Assembly (NCBI GenBank): GCA_051889975.1
Contig: JBJFDJ010000026.1
Location: 1-37,892, forward strand
Direction of reading: 5' to 3'
Length of the DNA stretch: 37,892 nucleotides
Origin: UBA9845 sp051889975
Lineage (GTDB): Bacteria > Bacillota > Clostridia > Christensenellales > UBA1242
This document shows positions 24,044 to 32,208 of this stretch, piece by piece. Both the position numbers and the translations under genes were made by a program. Position 1 is the first letter of the stretch; every line of letters begins with the position of its first letter. The notes below the pieces were generated by a model, which worked only from the letters and a program-made list of their open reading frames with translations, had not been told where the DNA came from and searched no databases.

Positions 24044-24072
24044 ATTATAATTTATTTTTTAAAACAATTCAA
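24044..24072 (-). promoter_or_regulatory. Promoter of the alpha operon (rpsM-rplQ)
   Basis: Minus-strand TTGAAT (24067-24072), 17-base spacer, TATAAT (24044-24049), in the 186-base gap after rpmJ. Directly upstream of the -35 is an inverted repeat ATTAGGT/ACCTAAT (24075-24096) with no T run, so it looks more like a protein site than a terminator. Confidence 0.75.
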
Positions 24073-24194
24073 GTATTAGGTGATAAAAAACCTAATTCAG
24101 CCGCCTTAAATTGTGAATTTTTTTATGTTCATATATAAAAGTGTGGAAACAATTTTGCGTAAAATATTCTTATATATAAACACAAGGATAGTGA

Positions 24195-24311
24195 TTAACC
24201 CTGTCTTTGTTTGTGTTTTTTGTATTTACTGCAAATTACATAAACTTTTCCATTTCTTTTAACAACTTTGCATGCACTGCAAATTGGTTTTACAGATGGT
24301 CTAACTTTCAT
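24195..24311 (-). CDS. rpmJ: 50S ribosomal protein L36 (zinc-binding form)
   Basis: 38 residues, beginning MKVRPSVKPICSACKVV. The zinc ligands Cys11, Cys14, Cys27 and His33 are all present. It lies between infA and rpsM, the canonical place, and has a GGAG site ahead of the ATG. A following gap of 186 bases separates it from rpsM and contains a new promoter. Confidence 0.96.
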   Translation of the reverse strand: MKVRPSVKPICSACKVVKRNGKVYVICSKYKKHKQRQG

Positions 24312-24334
24312 ATAATTTTTCTCCTTTTTTGGCT

Positions 24335-24553
24335 TTAATTTTTATCACGCCAAGTTATTCTGCCTTTTGTTAAGTCATAAGGACTCATTTCAACTTTAAC
24401 TTTGTCACCAACCATAACTCTTATGTTGTTAATTCTAAGTTTACCAGCAAGATAACCTGTAATAATGTGACCGTTTATCAACTTGATTTTTATGTCATCT
24501 TTGAAAATATCAACAACAACACCTTCAATTTCCAAACAATCTCCCTTTGGCAT
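24335..24553 (-). CDS. infA: Translation initiation factor IF-1
   Basis: 72-residue OB-fold protein that binds the ribosomal A site during initiation. The family blocks IEGVVVDIF, NGHIITGYLAGKLR and DKVKVEMSPYDLTKGRITWR are complete. It starts with MPKGDCLEIEG rather than the more usual MAKDDVIEVEG, a small divergence. It lies between the KOW-domain gene and rpmJ. Confidence 0.96.
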   Translation of the reverse strand: MPKGDCLEIEGVVVDIFKDDIKIKLINGHIITGYLAGKLRINNIRVMVGDKVKVEMSPYDLTKGRITWRDKN

Positions 24554-24564
24554 ATAAGTTCTCC

Positions 24565-24831
24565 TTATTTAATATTGATTTTTTTAATAGCGCTGTAAAT
24601 TTCTTCGTCAAACACTTTTTTGTTTGCTAAAAATTTGTCAGCAATACTCTTGCAATCTAAACCAATAGACTGAATATGTTTTAAGTTTTTTGTCTTTGGA
24701 CTGTTGAGTTTTTTGCCAAATCCATCAACCAAAACTGCGCTATTTTCAAAAATCTCTTTTACAATATAAATATTGTCTTTATCTCTGCCTTGTTTTGACT
24801 TTACAAAAGAACCAATTTTTATATCTCCCAA
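24565..24831 (-). CDS. KOW-domain RNA-binding protein (L14e-like)
   Basis: 88 residues. The N-terminal half is a KOW/SH3-like barrel: IGSFVKSKQGRDKDNIYIV followed by AVLVDGFGKKLNSPKTKNLKHI. The C-terminal half is short and helical. Genes of this type, related to eukaryotic L14e/L6e, sit between map and infA in many Clostridia; their exact role is unsettled, but an RNA or ribosome contact is likely. The start is a TTG at 24831, supported by AGGAG eight bases upstream. It lies 11 bases after map and 11 before infA. Confidence 0.85.
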   Translation of the reverse strand: MGDIKIGSFVKSKQGRDKDNIYIVKEIFENSAVLVDGFGKKLNSPKTKNLKHIQSIGLDCKSIADKFLANKKVFDEEIYSAIKKINIK

Positions 24832-24842
24832 AATTTTATCTC

Positions 24843-25589
24843 CTACAAAGTTAAAATTTCAATACCTTCATCGGTTATTGCAACTGTGTTTTCATAATGT
24901 GCTGATGGTTTTTTGTCTTTTGTTCGTGTTGTCCATCCATCATCTTCAATTACAATATCCTTTTTGCCCATGTTAATCATGGGTTCTATGGCAATACAAA
25001 GACCATTTTGAATAACAGGTCCAAAGCCTTTGTGTCCATAATTTGGAACTTGTGGGTCTTCGTGCATCTCTTTGCCTATGCCATGGCCCACCATTTCCCT
25101 AACAACAGAATAACCAAAACTTTCTGCATACTTTTGAACTCTTTCTCCAATATCTCCAATTCTATCGCCAACTTTTAAACCTTTGATACCTTCAAAAAAG
25201 CATTGTTTTGTAACATCAATAAGTTTTTGTTTTTCTGGTGAAATTTTGCCAACAGCAAATGTCCTTGCAGCATCACCATTAAATCCCCTAATAAAAGCCC
25301 CACAATCAATGCTGATTATATCGCCTTCTTTAAGGATTATTTCACTGCTAGGAATTCCATGAACAATGACTTCATTAACGCTGGCACATATACTGCCAGG
25401 GAATCCGCCATACCCTTTAAAACTTGGCAATGCGCCTTGACTTCTGCAATAGTCTTCGGCAATCTTGTCTAATTCTAGGGTGCTAATTCCCGGTCGTATA
25501 TTTTTTTCTACTATGTCAAGCATACCCTTGGTTATACGGCAAGCTTCTCTCATAAGTTCTATTTGTTTTTTTGTTTTTAAGTGTATCAT
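24843..25589 (-). CDS. map: Methionine aminopeptidase, type I
   Basis: Removes the N-terminal Met from nascent proteins. 248 residues in a pita-bread fold. The five metal ligands are recognisable: two Asp in SIDCGAFIRGFNGDAART, a His in GHGIGKEMHEDP, a Glu in IEPM, and the final Glu in ITDEGIEIL. It lacks the SEC-C zinc extension found in some longer forms. Its ATG overlaps the adk stop by four bases, implying coupled translation. Confidence 0.97.
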   Translation of the reverse strand: MIHLKTKKQIELMREACRITKGMLDIVEKNIRPGISTLELDKIAEDYCRSQGALPSFKGYGGFPGSICASVNEVIVHGIPSSEIILKEGDIISIDCGAFIRGFNGDAARTFAVGKISPEKQKLIDVTKQCFFEGIKGLKVGDRIGDIGERVQKYAESFGYSVVREMVGHGIGKEMHEDPQVPNYGHKGFGPVIQNGLCIAIEPMINMGKKDIVIEDDGWTTRTKDKKPSAHYENTVAITDEGIEILTL

Positions 25590-26206
25590 ACTTTAATAAT
25601 TTTGCATATTTGGTCAAATGTTTCTTGAATAGATAACTCGCCATCTATGCAATGAAATGTGTTTAATTTTTTATAGAAATCAACGATATCGTTTTTTAAT
25701 TGCAAATAATCGTTGTATCGATTTGTTGCAGTTTGTTCGGTGTCATCGGTGCGCTTAACAAGTTTGTTGCCACAAGTGTTACAAAGTTTGTCTGCATTGC
25801 CACTGACAATGTGATTTTTGCCACAAGCACTGCAAACCCACCTTTGATTAACCCTTTGCAAAACTGTTTTAAGACTGACATCAATTTCTATGCAATAGTC
25901 AATTTTAACAACTTTTTGCAATTCTTTTGCTTGATTTAATGTTCGTGGAAAGCCATCAAACAATATTCCATTTTTTGTGTCATTTTTTTGCAAAAAATCT
26001 TTTAACAACTCAATGATAATATCATCTGGCACAAGTTTGCCTGCTTGCACATAACTTTCAACAATTTTGGATAACTGACTGTTTTGATTGATTATATCTC
26101 GCAGTAATTGTCCTGTTGATATGTGCAATAAGTTAAATTTTTGTGAAATATTTTTTGCTTGTGTGCCCTTTCCACTGGCAGGTCCACCCAAAAGAACGAT
26201 ATTCAT
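25586..26206 (-). CDS. adk: Adenylate kinase (zinc LID form)
   Basis: Interconverts ATP plus AMP with two ADP. 206 residues. The P-loop is GGPASGKGTQ (7-16), AMP-binding residues lie in STGQLLRD, and DGFPRT is near residue 84. The LID domain carries a four-cysteine zinc site (Cys125, Cys128, Cys142, Cys145), typical of Gram-positive adenylate kinases. It is placed 4 bases after secY and overlaps map. Confidence 0.97.
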   Translation of the reverse strand: MNIVLLGGPASGKGTQAKNISQKFNLLHISTGQLLRDIINQNSQLSKIVESYVQAGKLVPDDIIIELLKDFLQKNDTKNGILFDGFPRTLNQAKELQKVVKIDYCIEIDVSLKTVLQRVNQRWVCSACGKNHIVSGNADKLCNTCGNKLVKRTDDTEQTATNRYNDYLQLKNDIVDFYKKLNTFHCIDGELSIQETFDQICKIIKV

Positions 26207-26210
26207 TTAA

Positions 26211-27503
26211 TTACTTTAAAAATCCTTTATAATTTTTCATTAATAGTTGCGCTTCCAAACCTTTGTTGATTTCTAACGCACAACTTACAACGATTATCAT
26301 ACCTGTTGCACTAAATGCTGAAACAAGTCCAGTATCACCTATTGCTTTGAAAACAAGTGTTGGAACAATTGTTAAGAAAGCAAGGAAGCATGCACCAAAG
26401 AATGTAATTCTTTTGTTAATTCTGTTTAGGTAATCAGCAGTAGTCTTACCTGGTCTGATGCCCGGTATGAAGCCACCATTAGATTGGATTTGTCTTGATA
26501 TATCATCTGGTTTAAAGTTCATCATACTTGTAAAGTATGCAAAACCTAAAATCAACAAGCCAACAATCACACTGTATGCCCAACTGCCTGCGCCAAGGTA
26601 TGTGTTATACCAAGTTGCAGCAGCACTGTCTGGTGCAAATATGCTAAATATAATTTGTGGGAATGACAATAAACTCATTGCAAAAATTATTGGCAACACA
26701 CCTGTTCCCATCATTTTAACAGGAATATATGTGCTTTGACCACCATATAATTTTCTTCCCCTAACTTGTTTTGCATATTGAACTGGAACTTTTCTTTCTG
26801 CTTTGTCCATCAACACAATCATAGAGAAAATGATGATGAGTGCAACAAAGAATGCAATTATACCCCATAAATCATCAATATTGCCAGAGATTGCATTTGA
26901 AATTGATGAAGCGATTGCTGTTCCTGCTGTTGACAAAATACCAATAAAGATTAACAATGAAAGTCCGTTTACAACGCCTGTGTCTGTAATTTTTTCGCCA
27001 AGCCAAAGTGTAAACATACTGCCAGCAACAAGTGTTAGCACAACAATTGCACCTGTGAGCCACTCGATGTTAAAAAACACAGAAGAATCCAAGCCACCAC
27101 TTCTTGCAAAGGCAACAACGATACCAATTGATTGTGCAGTTGCCAAAATCAAAGTTAAAATTTTTGTGTATTTGTTAAGTTTTTTGCGACCTTCTTCACC
27201 TTGTTGACTCAATCTTTCCCAACTTGGTATTGCCATACTTAAAAGTTGAACAACAATTTGAGCAGTGATGTATGGTGACACACCCAGTGCCAAAACAGCA
27301 CCATTTGCAAGCGCACCACCTGTGATGCCAGACAATAAACTTAAAAATGATTGATTGTTAACTTGGTCTTTAAAAATTGAAACACTTATGCCAGGAACTG
27401 GCAACCAACAACCAATCCTAAAAATAACAAGCAAGCCCAAAATTATAAAGATTTTTGTTCTTAATTCTTTACTTTTAAAAGCATCTTTTAAGGTTGCGAA
27501 CAT
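26211..27503 (-). CDS. secY: Preprotein translocase subunit SecY
   Basis: Channel-forming subunit of the Sec translocon. 430 residues with ten membrane segments. Family motifs include RIGCWLPVPGI near the start, LALGVSPYITAQIVVQLL in segment 2, and the basic loop KMMGTGVLPIIFA and GGFIPGIRPGK. The ATG overlaps the rplO stop by one base. This is its normal location at the end of the spc group; its partner secG is also in the window at 3402. Confidence 0.98.
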   Translation of the reverse strand: MFATLKDAFKSKELRTKIFIILGLLVIFRIGCWLPVPGISVSIFKDQVNNQSFLSLLSGITGGALANGAVLALGVSPYITAQIVVQLLSMAIPSWERLSQQGEEGRKKLNKYTKILTLILATAQSIGIVVAFARSGGLDSSVFFNIEWLTGAIVVLTLVAGSMFTLWLGEKITDTGVVNGLSLLIFIGILSTAGTAIASSISNAISGNIDDLWGIIAFFVALIIIFSMIVLMDKAERKVPVQYAKQVRGRKLYGGQSTYIPVKMMGTGVLPIIFAMSLLSFPQIIFSIFAPDSAAATWYNTYLGAGSWAYSVIVGLLILGFAYFTSMMNFKPDDISRQIQSNGGFIPGIRPGKTTADYLNRINKRITFFGACFLAFLTIVPTLVFKAIGDTGLVSAFSATGMIIVVSCALEINKGLEAQLLMKNYKGFLK

Positions 27504-27946
27504 TATAACACCTCGATTGTTCCGCCTGCTTTTTTGATTTTTTCAATAGCAGATTCAGAAAATTTATTTGCTACAACATGAAGTTTTTTGTTAACTTCGC
27601 CGTTGCCAAGAACTTTTAAGCCAGCATTTTGTGCTTTTTTAACAAGTCCGTTACTAACAAGCAACTCATAATTTACTGTTGTTTCATCTTCAAATCTGTT
27701 TAAGTCTTCAACATTTATTGTTGTGTATTCTTTTCTAAATTTGTTTGTAAAACCAACTTTTGGAAGTCGTCTTAAAAGTGGCATTTGACCACCTTCAAAG
27801 CCAGGACGAACACCGCCACCACTTCTTGAGTTTTGACCTTTTTGACCTTTTCCAGAAGTTTTTCCTAATCCTGAACCTGTTCCTCTACCAACGCGTCTTT
27901 TTGCTGTTTTAGAGTAAGGAGCAGGAGTTAACTCGTTTATTTTCAT
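27503..27946 (-). CDS. rplO: 50S ribosomal protein L15
   Basis: Large-subunit assembly protein. 147 residues; the Gly/Arg-rich N-terminal tail (RRVGRGTGSGLGKTSGKGQK) and the GGQMPLLRRLPKVGF block are diagnostic. The globular C-terminal part is complete. Directly upstream of secY, overlapping it by one base. Confidence 0.98.
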   Translation of the reverse strand: MKINELTPAPYSKTAKRRVGRGTGSGLGKTSGKGQKGQNSRSGGGVRPGFEGGQMPLLRRLPKVGFTNKFRKEYTTINVEDLNRFEDETTVNYELLVSNGLVKKAQNAGLKVLGNGEVNKKLHVVANKFSESAIEKIKKAGGTIEVL

Positions 27947-27959
27947 AACTTATTTGCTC

Positions 27960-28151
27960 CTATATATTTTCTACACTTACAAGGTGTTTAACTTTGAAAA
28001 CCATACCACGAACGGCTTCATTATCAGGCAAAATGTTTGTGTCGTTAAGTTTTCTAAGACCTAAACTTTCCAAAACTTTTGCTTGATTTTTGTTATAGCC
28101 AATACAACTTTTTGTGTAGGTAACTTTAATTTGTTTAATTTTTTTTGCCAT
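27960..28151 (-). CDS. rpmD: 50S ribosomal protein L30
   Basis: 63 residues, the short bacterial form. IKVTYTKSCIGYNKNQ and VLESLGLRKLNDTNILPD match the family. It lies between rpsE and rplO with short gaps. Confidence 0.95.
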   Translation of the reverse strand: MAKKIKQIKVTYTKSCIGYNKNQAKVLESLGLRKLNDTNILPDNEAVRGMVFKVKHLVSVENI

Positions 28152-28165
28152 CTTAAACTACCTTC

Positions 28166-28726
28166 CTATATTTCTTCAACTGCTTTTCCTCTAAGTGCAG
28201 CAACTTGTTCTCTTGTTTTTAAAGAAAGAAGTCCGTTAAATGTTGCATTTACAACATTAATTTTGTTTCTTGAACCATGAGATTTAGAAACAATGTTTTT
28301 GTAACCAGCAAGTTCTGCAATAGCACGAACTGGGCCACCTGCAAGGATACCTGTTCCTTCTGGTGCTGGCATCAACAAAACTTGACTTTTGCCAAATCTG
28401 CCAATGATTTCGTGTGGGATTGTTCCATCAACAACAGCAACAGATACCATGTGTTTTTTTGCGTTTTGAAAAGCCTTGTCGGTTGCAGCAGTAACATCGT
28501 TTGCCTTGCCTTGACCCATGCCAACTTTTCCCTTGTGGTCACCAACAACCATTGTAACGCTAAAACTCATTGTTTTACCGCCCTTAACAACCTTGGTAAC
28601 TCTGCGAACGCATATAGTTTTTTTGTCTATATCAGAATCTTCTCTTTTAACAAATTTTTTGTTTTTAAAATCTTTTGATTTTTTAAATTTGTCATCTTTT
28701 TTAAATTCTTTTTCGTTTTCAGCCAT
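28166..28726 (-). CDS. rpsE: 30S ribosomal protein S5
   Basis: Small-subunit protein involved in decoding accuracy. 186 residues. It has a Lys- and Asp-rich N-terminal extension of about 25 residues before the double-stranded RNA-binding domain (VRRVTKVVKGGKTMSFSVTM). The second domain shows PAPEGTGILAGGPVRAI. Preceded by GGAGG. Confidence 0.98.
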   Translation of the reverse strand: MAENEKEFKKDDKFKKSKDFKNKKFVKREDSDIDKKTICVRRVTKVVKGGKTMSFSVTMVVGDHKGKVGMGQGKANDVTAATDKAFQNAKKHMVSVAVVDGTIPHEIIGRFGKSQVLLMPAPEGTGILAGGPVRAIAELAGYKNIVSKSHGSRNKINVVNATFNGLLSLKTREQVAALRGKAVEEI

Positions 28727-28735
28727 TATTTCCTC

Positions 28736-29104
28736 CTAAAACTCCAAGCCAGCATCTCTTGCGCTGTCGGCAAGTGCTTTAACTCTGCCTATGTAAAGAT
28801 AGCCACCTCTATCAAATACAACTGATTTTAAATTGTTGCTGATTGCTCTTTTTGCAAGAACTTCGCCAACAATTTGTGCTTGTTCTGTTTTTGTTTTTCC
28901 AGCAAGTAATGGTTTAACTTCCTTATCAAGTGTGCTGCTACTTACTAGTGTTACACCCTTTTCATCGTCAATAAGTTGAGCGTATATTTCGCTTGTGCTA
29001 CGATATACGCTTAATCTTGGGCGCAAAGAAGTTCCACTAATTTTGTTTCTTATTCTTTCATGACGTTTTGTTCTAACATCATTTTTGTTTGTTTTTTTAA
29101 TCAT
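28736..29104 (-). CDS. rplR: 50S ribosomal protein L18
   Basis: 5S rRNA-binding protein of the central protuberance. 122 residues; RHERIRNKISGTSLRPRLSV and the C-terminal VVFDRGGYLYIGRVKALAD and ARDAGLEF are standard. It lies between rplF and rpsE. Confidence 0.98.
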   Translation of the reverse strand: MIKKTNKNDVRTKRHERIRNKISGTSLRPRLSVYRSTSEIYAQLIDDEKGVTLVSSSTLDKEVKPLLAGKTKTEQAQIVGEVLAKRAISNNLKSVVFDRGGYLYIGRVKALADSARDAGLEF

Positions 29105-29123
29105 TTCTTCTTAACCCCCTATC

Positions 29124-29672
29124 TTATTTTTTAGAACCTGCTTTTTTACCTTCTTTCTTTACAAGTTTTTCATCACTGTAATAAATACCGTAAAGATGAT
29201 AAGGTTCAACTGGTCTTAATCCTCTAATTTTTGCTGCAGTTTCGCCAACCAACTCTTTGCTGATACCAGAAACTTCAATTGTGCTTGCATCTAAAATTTT
29301 AAATGTGATGCCTTCTGGTGCAACAACATCAATTGGATGAGAATATCCAAGGTTTAAAGTAAGTTTGTTGCCTTGAAGAACTGCCTTGTAACCAATGCCA
29401 TGAATAACAAGGTTCTTTTTGTAACCAGCAGTTACACCTGTTATCATGTTAGCAATGAGCGCTCTATACAAACCATGCATTGCTCTTTCTTCATTGTCGT
29501 CACTGTTACGAGTAACAACAACTTGATTGTTTTCTAATTTAACATTTATTTTTTTATTAACTTGTTGTGTTAATACGCCTAATGGACCACTAACAGTGAT
29601 TAAGTTATCATTTGAAACTTCAACTTTAACACCTGCTGGCACATCTATAGGCATTCTACCAATTCTACTCAT
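29124..29672 (-). CDS. rplF: 50S ribosomal protein L6
   Basis: Located near the GTPase-associated centre. 182 residues with two tandem L6 domains: MSRIGRMPIDVPAGV at the start, IHGIGYKAVLQGNKLTLNLG midway, and RGLRPVEPYHLYGI near the end. The Lys-rich tail is normal. It lies between rpsH and rplR. Confidence 0.98.
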   Translation of the reverse strand: MSRIGRMPIDVPAGVKVEVSNDNLITVSGPLGVLTQQVNKKINVKLENNQVVVTRNSDDNEERAMHGLYRALIANMITGVTAGYKKNLVIHGIGYKAVLQGNKLTLNLGYSHPIDVVAPEGITFKILDASTIEVSGISKELVGETAAKIRGLRPVEPYHLYGIYYSDEKLVKKEGKKAGSKK

Positions 29673-29691
29673 TATATATTCCCCCTATAAA

Positions 29692-30087
29692 TTACCAAAC
29701 ATAAGCGATAACTTCGCCACCAAGTTTAGCGTTTCTAGCTTCTTTATCTGTCATTATACCTTTGCTTGTTGATATGATTGCAATGCCAAGACCATTAAGA
29801 ACTTTTGGTAAATCTTGAACACCACAATAAACTCTTAAGCCAGGTTTTGAAATTCTTTTTAAACCGCTGATAACTTTTTGATTGTTAGCACCGTATTTAA
29901 GAACGATTTTAATAAATTTGTTAACGCCTTCACCTTCATATTCGGCACTTGCAACATAGCCTTCTGATACCAAAAGGTCTGCAATTGCTTTTTTAATTTG
30001 AGATGCAGGAACTTCAACATAACTATGTTTAACTGTTAACGCATTTCTAATTCTTGTTAACATATCTGCAATTGGGTCAAATTTCAT
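29692..30087 (-). CDS. rpsH: 30S ribosomal protein S8
   Basis: 16S rRNA central-domain binder. 131 residues; DPIADMLTRIRNAL at the start, ISKPGLRVY in the middle and GIAIISTSKGIMTDKEAR near the C terminus are diagnostic. In some bacteria S8 regulates the spc operon; no S8-site mimic was worked out here. Confidence 0.98.
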   Translation of the reverse strand: MKFDPIADMLTRIRNALTVKHSYVEVPASQIKKAIADLLVSEGYVASAEYEGEGVNKFIKIVLKYGANNQKVISGLKRISKPGLRVYCGVQDLPKVLNGLGIAIISTSKGIMTDKEARNAKLGGEVIAYVW

Positions 30088-30104
30088 AAATTACCTACCT
30101 CCTA

Positions 30105-30290
30105 TTACCAACTTGCCTTTTTTACGCCTGGGATTTCGCCCTTGTGAGCCATTTCCCTAAAACATACTCTGCAAATACCATATTTTTTTAATACAGCATG
30201 AGGTCTTCCACAAATAGAGCAACGAGTGTATTCTCTTGTAGAAAACTTTTGCTTTGATTGTTGTTTGTTTATCAATGCTTTTCTTGCCAT
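30105..30290 (-). CDS. rpsZ: 30S ribosomal protein S14 (zinc-binding type Z)
   Basis: 61 residues, the short zinc-containing S14. The four ligands are Cys24, Cys27, Cys40 and Cys43 (RCSICGRPH and GICRVCFRE). It lies between rplE and rpsH. The zinc form goes with the zinc forms of S4 and L36 in this cluster. Confidence 0.97.
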   Translation of the reverse strand: MARKALINKQQSKQKFSTREYTRCSICGRPHAVLKKYGICRVCFREMAHKGEIPGVKKASW

Positions 30291-30301
30291 TTTCTATCTC
30301 C

Positions 30302-30856
30302 TTACTCTGCAAATGGGAATCCAACTTCTTTTAAAAGTTGAAGTGCCTCTGCGTCATTTTTTGCTGTTGTAACAATTACAACATCTAATCCTCTGATTTT
30401 TTCAATTTTATCAAAAGAAATTTCTGGGAAAATTAAATGTTCTTTAATTCCCAAAGCATAATTGCCTCTGCCATCAAAACTCTTTTTGCTTATACCTCTA
30501 AAGTCACGAACTCTAGGAAGTGCAACAGAGATTAATTTGTCAAGGAAATCATACATTTTGTTGCCACGAAGTGTAACCTTTGCGCCAATTGTTTGACCAG
30601 CACGAAGTTTAAAGTTTGAAATTGATTTTTTGCTCTTTGTAACAATTGCTTTTTGACCAGCAATTAAACCAAGTTCGTTAACAGCAAGGTTTAAACTTTT
30701 TGAGTTATCTTTAACATCGCCAAGACCCATGTTTAAAACAACTTTTTCAATTTTTGGGCATTCATTGACGTTTTTGTAGCCATTTGCTTTCATTAAAGCA
30801 GGAACAACTTGTTCTGCATAAAACTTTTTAAGTCTGCTTTCGTATTTATCTGCCAT
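30302..30856 (-). CDS. rplE: 50S ribosomal protein L5
   Basis: 5S rRNA-binding protein that contacts P-site tRNA. 184 residues; PKIEKVVLNMGLGD, KAIVTKSKKSISNFKLR and GRGNYALGIKEHLIFPEI are conserved blocks. It lies 14 bases after rplX. Confidence 0.98.
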   Translation of the reverse strand: MADKYESRLKKFYAEQVVPALMKANGYKNVNECPKIEKVVLNMGLGDVKDNSKSLNLAVNELGLIAGQKAIVTKSKKSISNFKLRAGQTIGAKVTLRGNKMYDFLDKLISVALPRVRDFRGISKKSFDGRGNYALGIKEHLIFPEISFDKIEKIRGLDVVIVTTAKNDAEALQLLKEVGFPFAE

Positions 30857-30870
30857 TTAAACCTTCCCCC

Positions 30871-31341
30871 TTACTTTGCTTCTTTTGTAGATTTTTTTGT
30901 TGATTTTTTTTCATCTACAGTTTTGCTAGATTTTTTTGTTGATTTTTTTGTTGTCTTTACGGCTGGTTCTTCTTTTGGAGCCTTTGTAGATTTGCTTGCC
31001 TTTTTAACTTCTTTAACAAATTCTTTGTCAAGACTTGCATTGCATTTTTTGCAAACTCTAACTTTTTTGCCGTCAACAACTGCGTGACCAACTCTTGTTG
31101 CTTTGCCACAAACTGGGCAAACAACCATAACGTTTGAAGCATCAATGCCTGCTTCTTTTTTAATTATTTCGCTTTTTTCTTGAGCAGTTCTTGCTTTTTT
31201 GCATTTGCTTACAACATTAACGCCTTCAACCAAAACTCTGTTTTTGCTTGGGTTAACAGCAAGCACTTTTGCTCTTTTATCTTTATCTTTTCCGGCAATA
31301 ACTAAAACTGTATCGCCTTTTTTAACACTAAGTTTACTCAT
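30871..31341 (-). CDS. rplX: 50S ribosomal protein L24 with zinc ribbon and Lys-rich tail
   Basis: Assembly-initiator protein near the tunnel exit. Residues 1-105 are a normal L24 with a KOW motif (KKGDTVLVIAGKDKDKRAKV). A zinc ribbon is visible at Cys75, Cys78, Cys97 and Cys100, positions where Bacillus L24 has no cysteines. About 50 further residues follow, built from short repeats of Lys, Ser and Thr (KKSTKKS type), which most L24 proteins lack. The reading frame is clean through the tail, so it is not an assembly read-through. The tail is probably disordered and basic at the ribosome surface. Confidence 0.96.
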   Translation of the reverse strand: MSKLSVKKGDTVLVIAGKDKDKRAKVLAVNPSKNRVLVEGVNVVSKCKKARTAQEKSEIIKKEAGIDASNVMVVCPVCGKATRVGHAVVDGKKVRVCKKCNASLDKEFVKEVKKASKSTKAPKEEPAVKTTKKSTKKSSKTVDEKKSTKKSTKEAK

Positions 31342-31355
31342 TAGTTATTACCTCC

Positions 31356-31724
31356 TTATAAAACTTCTGGTGCTAGTGAAACGATTTTCATAAAACCTTT
31401 TTCTCTAAGTTCTCTAGCAACAGGTCCAAAAATTCTTGTTCCTTTTGGTTCATTGTTGTTATCAATGATAACAGCTGCATTGTCGTCAAACTTTATGTGA
31501 GAACCATCTGGTCTTTGAACACCTTTGTGAGTTCTTACAATAACTGCTTTAACAACATCGCCTTTTTTAACAACACCACCTGGGATAGCACTTTTAACGC
31601 TTGCAACTATGATGTCACCAATGTTGCCACTTTTTCTAAAAGAACCACCGCGAACTTTGATACACATAATTTCTTTTGCACCAGTGTTGTCTGCAACTTT
31701 TAATCTTGTAAATGGTTGTACCAT
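31356..31724 (-). CDS. rplN: 50S ribosomal protein L14
   Basis: Large-subunit interface protein. 122 residues; LKVADNTGAKEIMCIKV, the GDVVKAVIVRT strand and GTRIFGPVARELR are diagnostic. It lies between rpsQ and rplX. Confidence 0.98.
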   Translation of the reverse strand: MVQPFTRLKVADNTGAKEIMCIKVRGGSFRKSGNIGDIIVASVKSAIPGGVVKKGDVVKAVIVRTHKGVQRPDGSHIKFDDNAAVIIDNNNEPKGTRIFGPVARELREKGFMKIVSLAPEVL

Positions 31725-31735
31725 AATTTATCTCC

Positions 31736-31993
31736 TTATTTTGCCCTTTCAATTATTCTGCTAAGTCTGTGATACTTATCTTTGCTAAGTGGTCTTGTTT
31801 CCATAATTTCAACAGTATCTCCAACCTTGCATTCATTGTTTTCGTCATGAACTTTGTAAACTTTTGTTCTCTTTACAAACTTCTTATAAAGAGGGTGTTT
31901 AACATTTGTAACAACAGAAACAGAAATTGTTTTATCCATCTTGTCACTTACAACAACACCAATTCTTGTTCTTCTATCATTTCTTTCTTCCAT
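31736..31993 (-). CDS. rpsQ: 30S ribosomal protein S17
   Basis: OB-fold 16S rRNA-binding protein. 85 residues; RIGVVVSDKMDKTISVSV, HPLYKKFVKRTK and ETRPLSKDKYHRL match the family. It lies between rpmC and rplN. Confidence 0.98.
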   Translation of the reverse strand: MEERNDRRTRIGVVVSDKMDKTISVSVVTNVKHPLYKKFVKRTKVYKVHDENNECKVGDTVEIMETRPLSKDKYHRLSRIIERAK

Positions 31994-32004
31994 ATGAATG
32001 CTCC

Positions 32005-32208
32005 TTACTTAGTTTGTGCGCCAATTTCGCGCTCTCTTAAAATAGTTTTGATTTTGGCAATGTCTTTTTTTGTTGTGTTTAACGCCATAGCATTTTTAAG
32101 TCCGCCAGTTGCGTGAGAAAAACGAAGATTGAAAAGTTCAACTTTTAAAGATTTTAACTTTTCGTTAAGTTCTTCATTTGTCATTTGTCTAAGTTCATTA
32201 GTTTTCAT
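32005..32208 (-). CDS. rpmC: 50S ribosomal protein L29
   Basis: Two-helix protein at the tunnel exit. 67 residues; LRQMTNEELNEKLKSLK, LFNLRFSHATGGLKN and KKDIAKIKTILREREI are typical. Its ATG overlaps the rplP stop by one base. Confidence 0.97.
   Translation of the reverse strand: MKTNELRQMTNEELNEKLKSLKVELFNLRFSHATGGLKNAMALNTTKKDIAKIKTILREREIGAQTK

Noticed and set aside
24100..24190. Long AT-rich pairing in the rpmJ-rpsM gap (TTTATATATAAG with CTTTTATATATGAA)
   Set aside because: Needs bulges and consists almost only of A-T pairs; likely to arise by chance in DNA of this composition.
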